From: Mytilisepta virgata
Taxonomy: Eukaryota; Mollusca; Bivalvia; Mytilida; Mytilidae
Reading direction: 5' to 3'
Assembly: GCA_028015205.1 (NCBI GenBank)
Contig: CM051518.1
Location: 34,066,001-34,130,000, forward strand
Length of the DNA: 64,000 bases
This document shows positions 36,771-47,711 of the stretch, in pieces; positions within the stretch are counted from its first letter, which is position 1, and each line of letters begins with the position of its first letter. The notes beneath the pieces are model-generated. The model made no database searches, was not told where the DNA came from, and worked only from the letters and a program-made list of their open reading frames with translations. The translations under genes and the position numbers were made by a program.

Positions 36771-37459
36771 AAACAAGTGAAAATACGGGAGAGGGGATTA
36801 GCTGTCGTTTACGACTACTCCAGCTACTAGTTATAATGATGTTTGGACATATCCACCCCCCCCCTTTTCCCTTTTTCGATCTTTATTAAATTAAGATGTT
36901 CCATGTAAACCAGATCGTGAGAGCCAATAGCCGGTTGAGTTGTTTCTATGCTGATCAGTGGTGCTCTTTCATCCTTTTTTCTCTCGCCAAATTCATTATA
37001 CCAATACAGTATAAGATAAGCAAATAAATGATTTCGTGGCATCTATGCAGGCCCTTCAGTGAAATGATCCTTTCCGTAAAATCCGCAGTATCCTGATTCA
37101 GTAAACAGCTTCTCAGGAGTATTTATCAATTATCTAGTATACAATTAGCTAGATCAAATATCTTGTGCGATATTCTTAATATTTATACATACTCTCGGAT
37201 AAACTATCTATATATAGTGTCGTGGCGGTTATATGATATAATTTTACAATATTTTTTTCAGTATTAAAACCGTGACATACTGTATGAATATTTGTTACAT
37301 ATGTACCGACAAAAGAGTAGAAAAGCAATACATTTAGGCGGAGCCTCGTTAGGGAACGATCAAATCTTACCCTCGGGTGTCTGGGATTTCCTTATCACGC
37401 ACTTGCACCGGTGTTAGATTCTGGTGCTTTATGGAAGAAATAGGTATTTACATGCGTTG

Positions 37460-37590
37460 TTGGGAAAGCCCGGGTGATCTTCCGCTTGTGATAGAAATTT
37501 TTGTGTCTTTTCGCTCGTTCCGCTGCGCTCGACTCGCAAAAAGACACTCGTGGAAGATCACCCGGTCTTTTCCAAGAACGTGTAAGAACC
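37460..37590. repeat. Foldback repeat with GC-rich loop
   Basis: GGGTGATCTTCC (about 37475) and GGAAGATCACCC (about 37553) form a perfect 12-bp stem, extended by TTTTTGTGTCTTTT / AAAAAGACAC. The loop is CGCTCGTTCCGCTGCGCTCG, itself palindromic. Confidence 0.75.
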
Positions 37591-37809
37591 TATTACATGT
37601 ATTATATAGTCTTGGTAAACGTGGTAAAGATACTCAACAGTGGTGGGGTTAAATCGGTTAACATGTATAGCAAAAGAAAGAAAATTAAAACATTGGAATA
37701 TCTAAAGCTGAACATAAACCTGACCGATAAGTTATGAGAAAGTAATAATTTCGATCAAGTCTTTGTATTCCGTGGGAACACAGCTAGTTCCTTTAATCTT
37801 TGGTTAATG

Positions 37810-38040
37810 TAGCGAGTATGGAATTGTTATTTTCATGAGATGGGGCGAGTTGGTAACCATGATATTTACGTGTAGCGAGTATGGAATTATTTTCATGAGT
37901 TGGGGCGAGTTGGTGACTATGATTTTCACAGTTGGAGCGAGTTTGTAACAAATATTTTGGGAGTTGGGGCGAGTTGGAGAAAATTTGGTGCGAGTTGGTA
38001 TTGGGCGAGTTTGAAGTGGGGCGATTTGTCCTGCACCCTT
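37810..38040. repeat. GGGGCGAGTTGG short-repeat cluster
   Basis: At least five variants of GTTGGGGCGAGTTGG occur within 230 bp, with GTAGCGAGTATGGAATT repeated twice. It is low-complexity, and it lies directly upstream of COX16, whose start codon is at 38159. Confidence 0.7.
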
Positions 38041-38158
38041 CCGTGTCAATAATTTCAGGCTTTGTTTTACTATTCTATATCCGGTTATCGGTTTATGCGT
38101 TTCTGTCCCCGTTCTATTCTAACTTCTAAGTCTTGTATAATGTGGAAAGAATATAAAC

Positions 38159-41100
38159 ATGGATAGAATAAATGCATTGTTCCAGAGTAAACGTTTCCAA
38201 CACGCATTCCAGTCAAGATTATTTACACATGGCCTTCCATTAATGGTAAATTATGATTCCTCTCAGTTGGTATTAGTATTGGACACATCCCAAAGTGACC
38301 CTTTAAGTTTAAAATGAGAAGTAAATCCTTCAAGTTCAAATGAAGAACTGTTTCAGTTAGGGTTATATTTTTTTATTTGAGAAGTCTTAATTTAAATGGC
38401 ACATCTTAAATATATGAGTTTTATTTCTAAATGTAGCCATCTATAATTTGATCTGGATTTTTTTTGTGGCAGACGTGACAGAAAACATCTTTTTGTATGT
38501 TTATGCCGAACGACATCTTTAAATTCCAAATAATATGTAATTAAAAAAAGGATTTTTATGGTTAAATTTTATGATAATCAGTGGTAATTGAACTATTGAT
38601 ATTATGGTTATTTGAAAAAGATGATCAAATAAACAGGTCAACAAAACTGCAAGAGTGCAAAGAATCTGTAAATTTCGATAATAATATGTACTTGAAACAA
38701 ACTTTAATAATTGAGTGTTTTTTGCCCTGTTTTATATGTATGTACATGTGTTGATATATGTCTTTGTACTGTATCGCACCTAAACTTAATTTTGTGTTGA
38801 TATCAAATATCATCACGACACTATCTTTCCAGTCGATGCTGCTTTCACGTAGATACACAGTTCATGCATGTTGGGACAGTTTGTGCACTGGATGTATAAG
38901 AAACTCCCACATCTATATATTTTCTTACCACACATGTATAGAAACAATGGGGATGGACAGTTTTTACATGCCTTCATTTGTTAAACTCAACATTTGTTTG
39001 TCCCTTTTTCCAGTCTTGTAGCTCTTTCTCATTGTCTTTCGAATCTTGTCTTACCTCAGATGTAACTACCTCATTGGGAGATCGTTTCCATTAAATTTAT
39101 TTTGGGCTTTTATTGATTGAATCTGCTTAAGAGATCTCTCGAACTTGCGTCGTACATTTTTGTTCGATTCATAATGTAACTTATGTTACTTACGGCGCAA
39201 ATTCTGATTCCCGATATCCGTTAGGGGCGCTGAATTATGTACACTTCACCTTAACCGGATACTGTAACAAAAAAAAATAATTAAAAATTTGAGGAAAAGT
39301 AATTTTACTAAGAATGGATCATGTTGATGTAAAATGAATCTACTGTCTGGAAACCTCAGTTTGTGGAATGGATTTGTGGCATTTGGAAATTCTAAATGCT
39401 AGTGGAAGCATAGAACGCTACAATAACTAAATTAGGTTATTTGCATTTAATTACAAATGTATCATACAAAAATCTATGAATATAAAGCAGGGGTAAGTAA
39501 ATTTAATCAACAAGTTTTTTTCTTTTGTTGTACATATCCATGTATTTTTACCTTATAAATTTTAATTAAATTATAGTCAGTATTGCATAATAAAACATTG
39601 AACTTTTCTAATTTTGATTTGTCTCGGAAACTTGTCAAAATAGATTTAATTTCGTCAACCATGTTATCCCTGATATGATCAAATTCTTTACACTTTAAAA
39701 TAAAATGCAGCTCTTCCTCAATATCACTTCTGCAATAAGTATATATTATCTGCATTTTGACAGCTAGATATTGTAAAATATCACCCCTTCAATCTTCATA
39801 TTCTGTCGAGCGGTGTGATATTTTACGATATCTAGTTGTCAAAACGCAGATAATATTTTTTTCATCTTAATTACTTATTTGAAACATAAATATTTGTAAA
39901 TGTTCTGAATTCTAACAAATTTTCGCGGGAAAAGTATGAATTCTTCACCACAACAACAAGTTTTCCGTTACGTTGTTTACCATACCAATAAGTATATATT
40001 TCCTGAATGTTCATGTCAGATATCTTATAAACAATATGAAAACCAACATTAAGGTGTATTTTCATGTTTTAAAAAACAAAATCAGTCTGGAAATCTTTGT
40101 TCATGATTTTCCGGGAAACTAAGCACCCGCTTTCAAATTTGTAACCTCGTTGACCTCATAGTCCGTCTCCATTTGCGAAACAACTTCTGACTAGAATATG
40201 CGTAAAATAATCACTCAAATTTAACCAAAGAGACGACATATTTAAAAAAACATTTAGTCGTTTTTGTACTAATTCTGGCAAAAATATGGACATATAAAAA
40301 TAAAGCATATGTTTAAAAATTTGATTTAATCGCAAATAATGAAATGCAATGGAAAGAGCGGAAAAAAGTCCCAGCAGACATTATCAGCATCGAGAAAAGA
40401 CACATTTTGTTGATGTCACTTTAAGAATTTTTTCATCATTCATTTAAATAAAACACCATAATATAAAAAAGGAACACTAAATCTTGATATATTTATTAAT
40501 ATTTTGCAATTTTGAAAGCTATTTAATAAGTTCTAAGCTGCCAAATGTTGAGAGAATTTGTTGATAATGCCTGCTGACTGTTGATAACTCCTCTTCGGCG
40601 CACACTTCTTGATACGAATTTTTTGGAGCTGCTCAACAAGCTGATAGAATCACAGGGAAGGATGATAATTACAGTTTTTTTCTTCTAATGGAACTTTTGT
40701 GATTCCCCTTTTCTATAAATAATTTATAATTGCTGATCCGACGACCATCCAAATTTTAGATAATAGCTTTTTCTAGATGAATAAGTAAATATTTTTTCTC
40801 TTGTCAGTTTTCTGTATGTTCTCAGTTTATTCATATGTGCTTAATTCACATCTATGAAAATATTCTCTTCCCAAAAATATAAGACATTCGCACTTAGCTT
40901 TCTTTTTAAAGTAAATAGAAATCTTGATTTAGAAAAAAAAATATTCTGGTTAAATGCCCGAATGGTTAAACCATATATTATGATATCAGCTTTGATACAA
41001 ACAGACTAGGTAACCAGACCTTAAGTTTAGAGTGAAGACCAGACGAAATGGTAGAGCATATTGGATATGAACTACCCGCAACTTCCAGGTTTAACTACAA

Positions 41101-44100
41101 ACATATTTCAAAAATATTCAGAGGTTATTGCCGAGGTTAAACAAATTACAGAAGTTTCACTGTAATTTTGAAATTACATGTACATGTGAAATTTGATTGC
41201 TATTTGTTTGTATAAAATGATGTGAGCTTTTGCCATCACTTGGCGTCCATCGTCCGTCTGTCGTAAACTTTTTAATGCATAACAATGCATTACCATTACA
41301 TTTTGCTTTACCCCAACCCTGTTGGTTCATATTAAAAACTTGACCATTCCCATTCCTTTTGGTTATTTTTTTTCTGTTTGATAATGTTAAACTTGTTCCA
41401 ATGTCAACTTCTATCAAAATGAATTTGTAACATAATACATACATATACATGTACTATAGTTTTGTATTTCATTTCAATAATATGTGAATATTAAGGATCA
41501 ATATACATTTTTTTTGTAGGTATTTGTCGTTGGAGGATCAGTTTGGTTGAAAGAATTTACATCTTACAGATATGAATGCAAAAAAAGTTCTAGGGTAATT
41601 TTTAAAATTAACAACAGACCAATGTCAAAGAACCTATACAAACATTAAAACAAAATGATGTCAGTATAATACGGCTTTGTATAGACATATATAAACCTTC
41701 CCTTATTTTTTTCCTTATCCACAAGTGAATATAATCTCAAAAAACAGTAAATAAATGATAACTAAAGAGTGAACCACTACTTAGAAATGCAAAAAGGGTT
41801 GGTAATTTGGATTTTTACCAAACTTACTCAGAAGCTTGTTCATGATCAAAAGATAGTATCCAAAGGAAATTTTTGTAATAATTTTTCCCAATTTTCCATA
41901 TTTCACTTATAAATGGACTTAGTTTTTCTCCCAGTTAACATTACATACAGTCTACAGTTAAAGTTTTTAAAACATTAATTACTTTCTTAAACCATCCTGG
42001 ATTTTTACCAAACTTTGACAGAAGCTTATTTATGATGAATAAATAACATGTGGAGAAAAATTATGTACATTCAACTATCGGCCTTCAACAATGAGATAAA
42101 TTCTCTCTCATAAAAAAGACAACTGTTAAAGAGACCCTGCAAAAACTTACCTGCACCAAAAAACAAAATATCATTGGAATATTTAAGCTGTTTTAAGGAC
42201 ATATTATATATAGTATATAAAGAATAATACGTAGATCCGTTTTTGATTTTGACTATACATGTATCATGTGGAATATCTAGATACTATATACTATTCACCT
42301 CGAAAACTACAGGATCAATTTCAGCCAAACTTAGGCTGACATTTCCTTAGGGTATCTTAGGCTAATATCTTAAAAACTAAAGTATTTAGAACAAAACTGA
42401 CAAGAAGAAAAAAATTTTATGAGGTCAAGATCTAACTGCCATGAAATTTTCAGAAGAATTGGTCAACCCAATTTTGGGTTATTGCCCCTGAATTGTTAAT
42501 TTTAAAGAAATTTTGCAGTTTTATATGTTATTAACTTGAATATTATTAACAAGACAAACTGTAAACAGCAAAAATGTTCAGCATAACTTGAAATAAATTA
42601 AATGGTAGCTGTACAAGTAAAATGGAGGGTCAAGGGTCCAGGTCATTGAAAAAAGTCCATAGAAACTGGTGAAAAAGTCCCTGGGAACCATATATATTTG
42701 GTTTCAGGACCCTACAATTTACCTGTTCAAGTCAAAATGTAAGGCCAAGAGTCAATACCTGATTGAAAGAGTCCATAGCAACTGATATTAAGCATATATA
42801 TTTGGGTTCAGGATTCTAATTAAGGCAAAAAATGCAAAGGTATACATTAAATAGCAAAAATAATCATTGATGCAAGATCTACACAGAAGATAACAGGTGA
42901 GCGATTCAGGCTCTTGGGAGCCTCTTGTATCTAAAAAATATCACTTTTTAAACTAATTTTAATGTGCACTATTTTTCTTAGCGAAAGACATTTGGAATGC
43001 GGTTGACCAATCATTGGCACATGACATCATTTTGAAACACATTTTTGACAGTGAATGGGAAAGAAAATATTGACTATTTACATGAATTGACGACTTGTCA
43101 TCGATAATTTCCATAATTCATTTTCATTGGACGATCAGATAAGTAGTTCCTTCCGCATTACGTCACACTATGTATTGCCTAATATTTTCAGTGATACAGC
43201 CTGTATGCGATACTCGAAAATATTAGGCAAAAAGATCAAAGGAAATATGTACGAATTGCCAATAATACGATATATTAGTTAGTCTTGCCTGTTCTTAGGT
43301 GAGTTCACAGATGGAAAGTAATATGATAACAGATGTGAAACAAGAAGAACTGGAGGAATCTTATACTGTAAGTAGACATCCCTCAAAACAACACTGTAGT
43401 AGTATAAATCTTTTGGAAATATCATATAAGGTTATTTTATGGTAGTTATGTCAGTTACTATTGTGTATCTAAGTCTTTAAAAAAGACCTCATCATTCTAA
43501 CAACTGAGCTTGTCCTCTTACAGCAAAGGTATTTGATAATAGTTATAAATGTTAAGAGATAGATGTTTATTTTCTTGAAGTGAAATGGACTCTTTTGTAC
43601 CTTAAAAATATTACAAAATATTAAGAGTAAAAGTTTTTAAAATTATTGTTACTTCCAGACTGTCCTTGCATTGGCCCATTGTTTACCTCATCTAGACCGA
43701 AGGTTGATTTGAACTAATGCCATCACTCGTTCATTGTCTGTTTTTAAATTTTAATTTTTTCTGAAATTTCTTGGCAATTTAAATAAAACTTGGCAGTATT
43801 GTCCTTAGGTGATCCTCTGGAAGAATCATATATGTTGACTGTAATTTCTAACCAAGATAGCTGCATATTATTCTGATTTAATTGATTGATTTTTGCAAGA
43901 CTTGTTGCCCTTTTTATATCTTTTGTCTGAATACCTTTTGTACAAAGTAGTCATTCATCTTTTGGTGGAATTTGTTCATACTTTTGGTATCATGGTTTGG
44001 CAGAACCTGAAGATGCCCATATTTTTTCTGTTATCATAGTTGATTGATTTTTAGCTCACCTGGCCCTTTATGTACATGTAGGCTATTGGCATCACTATTG

Positions 44101-45780
44101 TCGTCGTCATAATCTTCTTCTCTGAAACCAATAGGCTAATTGGAATAAAACTTGGCAGCAATGGTCCTAAGGTAGTCCTCTTTCAGAGTTGTATCCGATG
44201 ACCCCGACCGTCATCCAAGATGGCCACCAGAGCCGAACTTAGTTGAACATAGGACCCTATGGGAAATTTACTTAAAAATCTTCTTGTCTGAACAACTTGG
44301 CCAATTGGAACAAAACATGGTAGTAATGGTCCTTAGGTGGTCCTTTTTCAGAATTATATCCGATGACCCCACCGTCATTCAAGATGGCCACCAGAGTCGA
44401 ACTTAGTTTAACATAGTACCCTTGTGAAATGTACTTAAAGATCTTGTTTGAAACCATTTGGCCAATGGAACAAAACTTGGCAGCAATGGTCCTTAGGTGG
44501 TCCTTATTCAGAATTGTATCCGATGACACTGCCCATCATCGAAGATGGCCGTCAGAGCCGAACTTAGTTTAACATAGGACCTAATGGGAAAATTCACTGA
44601 AAGATCTTCTTGTTTGAAAACCAGTGAGCCAATTGGAACTTGACAGCAATGTTCCAGGCTGCGAGTCAAGATGGACATAACCCAGGTGAGCGATACAGGC
44701 TCCTGGGAGCCTCTAGTTGTAATTTGTATTGCCCTCTTTATATCATATTTGGTATCAAGGTTTGGCCATGACCTGAACGTGCATGTTATACCAATTTCAT
44801 GGTTGATCTATTTTTGCAAGAGCTATTGCCCTCTTCATATCGTTTGTCCGAATACCTTGTGTATACCTTTTGTTAAATGTTGTTCATATTTTGTTATCGT
44901 GGTTGGGCATTTCCTGAAGAATGACATATTATGCCAATTTCATGGTTGCTTGATTTTTGCAAGAGTTATTGCTCTTTCATATCTTTTGTCTGAATACCTT
45001 GTGTACACAACAAGTCATTAATCGTTTGGCAGATTTTATTCCTATTTGATATCAAGGTTGGGCATGACCTGAAGATGTGCATATACTGATTTTATGGTTG
45101 ATCAATTTTTGCAGGAATAATTGCCCTTTTTGTATTTGTTGACTGACAATCAAGTAATCATTCATCTTTGTTCTTATTTGGTGTAATGGTTGGGTATGAC
45201 CTGAACATGCACAAATTTCACAGTTGATTGTGTTTATGAGTTATTCCCCTTTTAGTATCTGTTGACTGAATATCTTGAGTGAACAATTTGTCATTTATTT
45301 TTTGGCAAATATTTGTTTAAAGTTTATTTAATCCAAGAAAAGATAGCAGGGCCAGCCGAACAGATATTTTAAAACAAGAAAAAAAACGTTTGTCTTCGGT
45401 TCATCAAAAACAAAACAGCTGTCTTTATTCTAATGCAAAAAATAAATGGAATATTCTTTTGTTTGGGTTATATATAAATGATTTGTGCTTAAAATATAAA
45501 TTCTGCCAAATTTAAATCTAAACAAACACATCATTTGATTACATGAAAACTGGTTTACAGATACCTGAAAAGGTGTATATCATCATATTATATTTTAGTG
45601 TAAATAACATATTTTTCAAAATCTTTATTGCAGAAATACATGCAAAGTGTGAATTTAAATGATTGGAATAATATTAGAGGACCAAGAGAAGGAGAAAATT
45701 CAAGACAAATGCAAGAAGAAATGAGAAAACAATTTCAAAACAAGAAATCTTTATTGGCTAATTTGGAGAAAAAATCATGA
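38159..45780 (+). CDS. COX16: Cytochrome c oxidase assembly protein COX16 homologue, 125 aa
   Basis: Four coding exons, all phase 0: 38159-38245 (29 codons, donor GTAAAT), 41520-41594 (25), 43299-43367 (23, donor GTAAGT) and 45634-45780 (48 plus TGA). Known role: an inner-mitochondrial-membrane protein that helps metallate and insert COX2 during complex IV assembly. The sequence shows a basic N-terminus, then a single membrane segment around residues 24-38 (THGLPLMVFVVGGSVWLKEF, matching the family's GVP...VGGS...L-EF). The family signature DWNNIRGPR is in the last exon. At 125 aa it is slightly longer than the ~106-aa human protein, mainly by a charged C-terminal tail. The start codon context is AAACATGG. 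Introns are filled with repeats. A possible ATTAAA poly(A) signal lies at 45837. Confidence 0.92.
39507..39755 (-). pseudogene. Remnant of a LINE-type retrotransposon ORF end
   Basis: An 82-codon open stretch reads YCRSDIEEELHFILKCKEF, then RDNMVDEIKSIL. The C..(I)EDE-HFLL-C pattern is typical of the Cys/His tail that follows the reverse transcriptase in many LINEs. Only the tail is present; it is cut off at the hairpin at 39744. It lies in COX16 intron 1. Confidence 0.5.
39744..39856. repeat. Imperfect ~40-bp inverted repeat with a ~28-nt loop
   Basis: TATTATCTGCATTTTGACAG... at 39744-39785 is repeated inverted at 39814-39856 (...CTAGTTGTCAAAACGCAGATAATA). Few mismatches. It borders the LINE remnant. 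The rest of COX16 intron 1 (38246-39500 and 39857-41219) shows nothing further. Confidence 0.8.
41220..42927 (+). mobile_element. AGCTCACC-family sequences bracketing COX16 exon 2 (copy 7)
   Basis: A truncated left leader (GTGAGCTTTTGCCATCACTTGGCGTCC) starts at 41222. A complete right end (CAGGTGAGCGATTCAGG, hairpin GGCTC-TTGG-GAGCC, CTCTTG) ends at 42927, preceded by element-like units from about 42290. COX16 exon 2 (41520-41594) lies between. These could be two separate remnants or one element split around, or containing, the exon. Confidence 0.5.
43860..45300 (+). repeat. Dispersed ~165-bp-unit repeat, interrupted by an AGCTCACC element
   Basis: Units carry ATTGATTTTTGCAAGAGTTATTGCCC, TCTTTTGTCTGAATACCTTG and GGTTGGGCATGACCTGAA. 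Copies also occur at 3480-4480, 5917-6178, 8077-8757 and 13928-14189. The element 44053-44716 is inserted in the GATTTTT run of one unit. It spans COX16 intron 3. Confidence 0.65.
44053..44716 (+). mobile_element. AGCTCACC-family element with ~3 internal units (copy 8)
   Basis: Left tip AGCTCACCTGGCCC. The interior has about three ~170-bp units with CCAAGATGGCCACCAGAG and AACTTAGTTTAACATAG, homologous to the array at 10233-11831. The right end is CCAGGTGAGCG with hairpin AGGCTC-CTGG-GAGCCT and CTCTAG before TT. Confidence 0.75.
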
Positions 45781-45842
45781 AATTGTTGACATTTTTTAAG
45801 TACATGCACATGTATATGAAGTGGATAGACATACTAATTAAA

Positions 45843-46411
45843 GAACTATTTTAGCCTGTACAGGATATACATTTTATAGAAAGGGATGGTTTTTTGTGGG
45901 AAGGGAGGGATTGGGGTCGTTTCATTCTTTTGTATAATTATTTAAAAATGTAAATAGAATTCCATTGAAAAGAAAAGATTTAGACTTTTTACTTAAAGTT
46001 GTAGTTTGAAAATTGCATATCATCAAGCAGAGTTATAAAACATCGTTTCTCCTATTCTTGACATGCTAATAGATGGGATAAAAATACATAATATTTTTAA
46101 CCACTTCCCAGTGATTAAATTTTCTGTATGGGAATTCACACCGTTTTTTTTTACGTTTTTTGAAAAGATACACTACAGAAGTTCATGTAAACAAAATGCA
46201 TAGCAACAGAATTTTCTTGAGGTTTTTGTTGAAAATCATAGGAGAAACAGATTCTCCTTCAACATCATTTATGTATTGATGTTATTGGATAATTATGAAA
46301 CGAATCTTAGTTGGATTGCTTGTCTTGAGTCGCAGAAGTGTTTGGCAGCAATGGCAATAGCAAAGGCAGAAACAAGTTAATTTTTTTAACAAATATTGAG
46401 ACTACAATCAT
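45843..46411. other. COX16 3' flank, no recognisable feature
   Basis: AT-rich sequence downstream of COX16; nothing nameable seen. Confidence 0.5.
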
Positions 46412-47384
46412 TATACCCCGCTTATATCCCCATTTGTAAAGCAGAGGTATATAATGATGGGGGAGTCGTACCGTTCGTCTGTCCTTCTGTCCATCATACC
46501 GTTCGTTTGTCCATCCACTAACAATATGTTCGCCTTTTGTATCCGCAACTCCTCCTAAACCACTTATTATAATTTAATGAAACTTTCTCAGATTCTTCAT
46601 CACATAATGCCATTGTGCACGTCCTATTTTTTATTTGGTAAAAATCATTTTTGGGGTTTCTTTTCCCAAAACATGGAGTTTACCATTGCCTTATATGGGG
46701 GGTATCCATTTTGTATCTGCAACTCCTCCTAAACCACATACTATAATTTATTGAAGCTTTCTCAGATTCTTAACTATACAATGCCATTGTGCACCTCCTA
46801 TTCTGTTTTTTTTTTGTCAAATTGATTTTTGGGATTTCTTTTTCCAAAACATGAACTTTGCCAGTGTTTATATGGATGTTATGTGGGTACCTATTGTATC
46901 CACAACTCTGCCTAAACCAATTTTATAACTTAATGAAACTTTCTCATATTCTTTAACATATAATGCCATTGTGCACCTCCTATTTTGTTTGTGGCTTAAA
47001 TCATCAAAATCATTTTTGGGGAATTCTCTTACTTTTGGAAAGGGGGATGTGGGGAGGTATTCATTTTGTATCCGCTACTCCTCCTTGCATATTGGTAAAA
47101 ATCATTTTTGGGGTTTTTTTTCCAAAACAAGGACTTACTAAAACTTGGATTTCTTCTGTCCGACTACCTATTTTGTATCCACAACTCCTCCACTTATCAT
47201 AATTTAATGAAACTTTCTCAGATTCTTAACCATATAATGCCATTGTGCACCTCCTATTTTGTTTATTTGTAAAAATCATTTTTTGGGTTTCTTTTGCCAA
47301 AACAAGGACTTACCAAAACATGGATTAGGACATTACAAGCGGCGGGGGTATAATTTTGTGAGCTTTGACCACAGTACCTCTAGT
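46412..47384 (+). mobile_element. TATACCCC-family hairpin-ended element, copy 2
   Basis: Starts TATACCCCGC and carries a CGTCTGTCCTTCTGTCC leader. Internal units of roughly 190 bp (TTGTATCC-CAACTCCTCC, AATGAAACTTTCTCAGATTC, AATGCCATTGTGCACCTCC) recur about four times. It ends CGGGGGTATAATTTTGTGAG ... ACCTCTAG before TTT. Same layout as 24692-25221. Confidence 0.65.
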
Positions 47385-47711
47385 TTATTCTATATCAACT
47401 AATGTCCTGAACTTTCCATCTGCAATACGACTGTTTACCTTGGCCTCATTTCATATTCCGGGTTTCACTACTGGTCCAGTTGACTTTAGTATTTGGGTGT
47501 TGGTAATGCAAGATATCTATTGTGGCAGGACAGTATAATTCGTCGTAATGTGAACTTTTTACACCATTATTTCTGGGGCCATATAGATCTTGTCTTATGG
47601 TAGTGGCAGTTGCTCCTCATCAAAGGCCACACGATGAACCCTAGATTTTATATTTTTTCCCTTGTTCAATCCAAACGGATATATTGTCTCATTGAAGCTT
47701 ACCCAATTTTT

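Noticed and set aside
41520..45780. First read as alternative 3' exons of the galectin gene (VFVVGGSVWLKEF looks galectin-like after a phase-0 junction)
   Set aside because: The true galectin end is at 22794-22910, and the 41.5-45.8 kb exons join to 38159-38245 as COX16 with the DWNNIRGPR motif.
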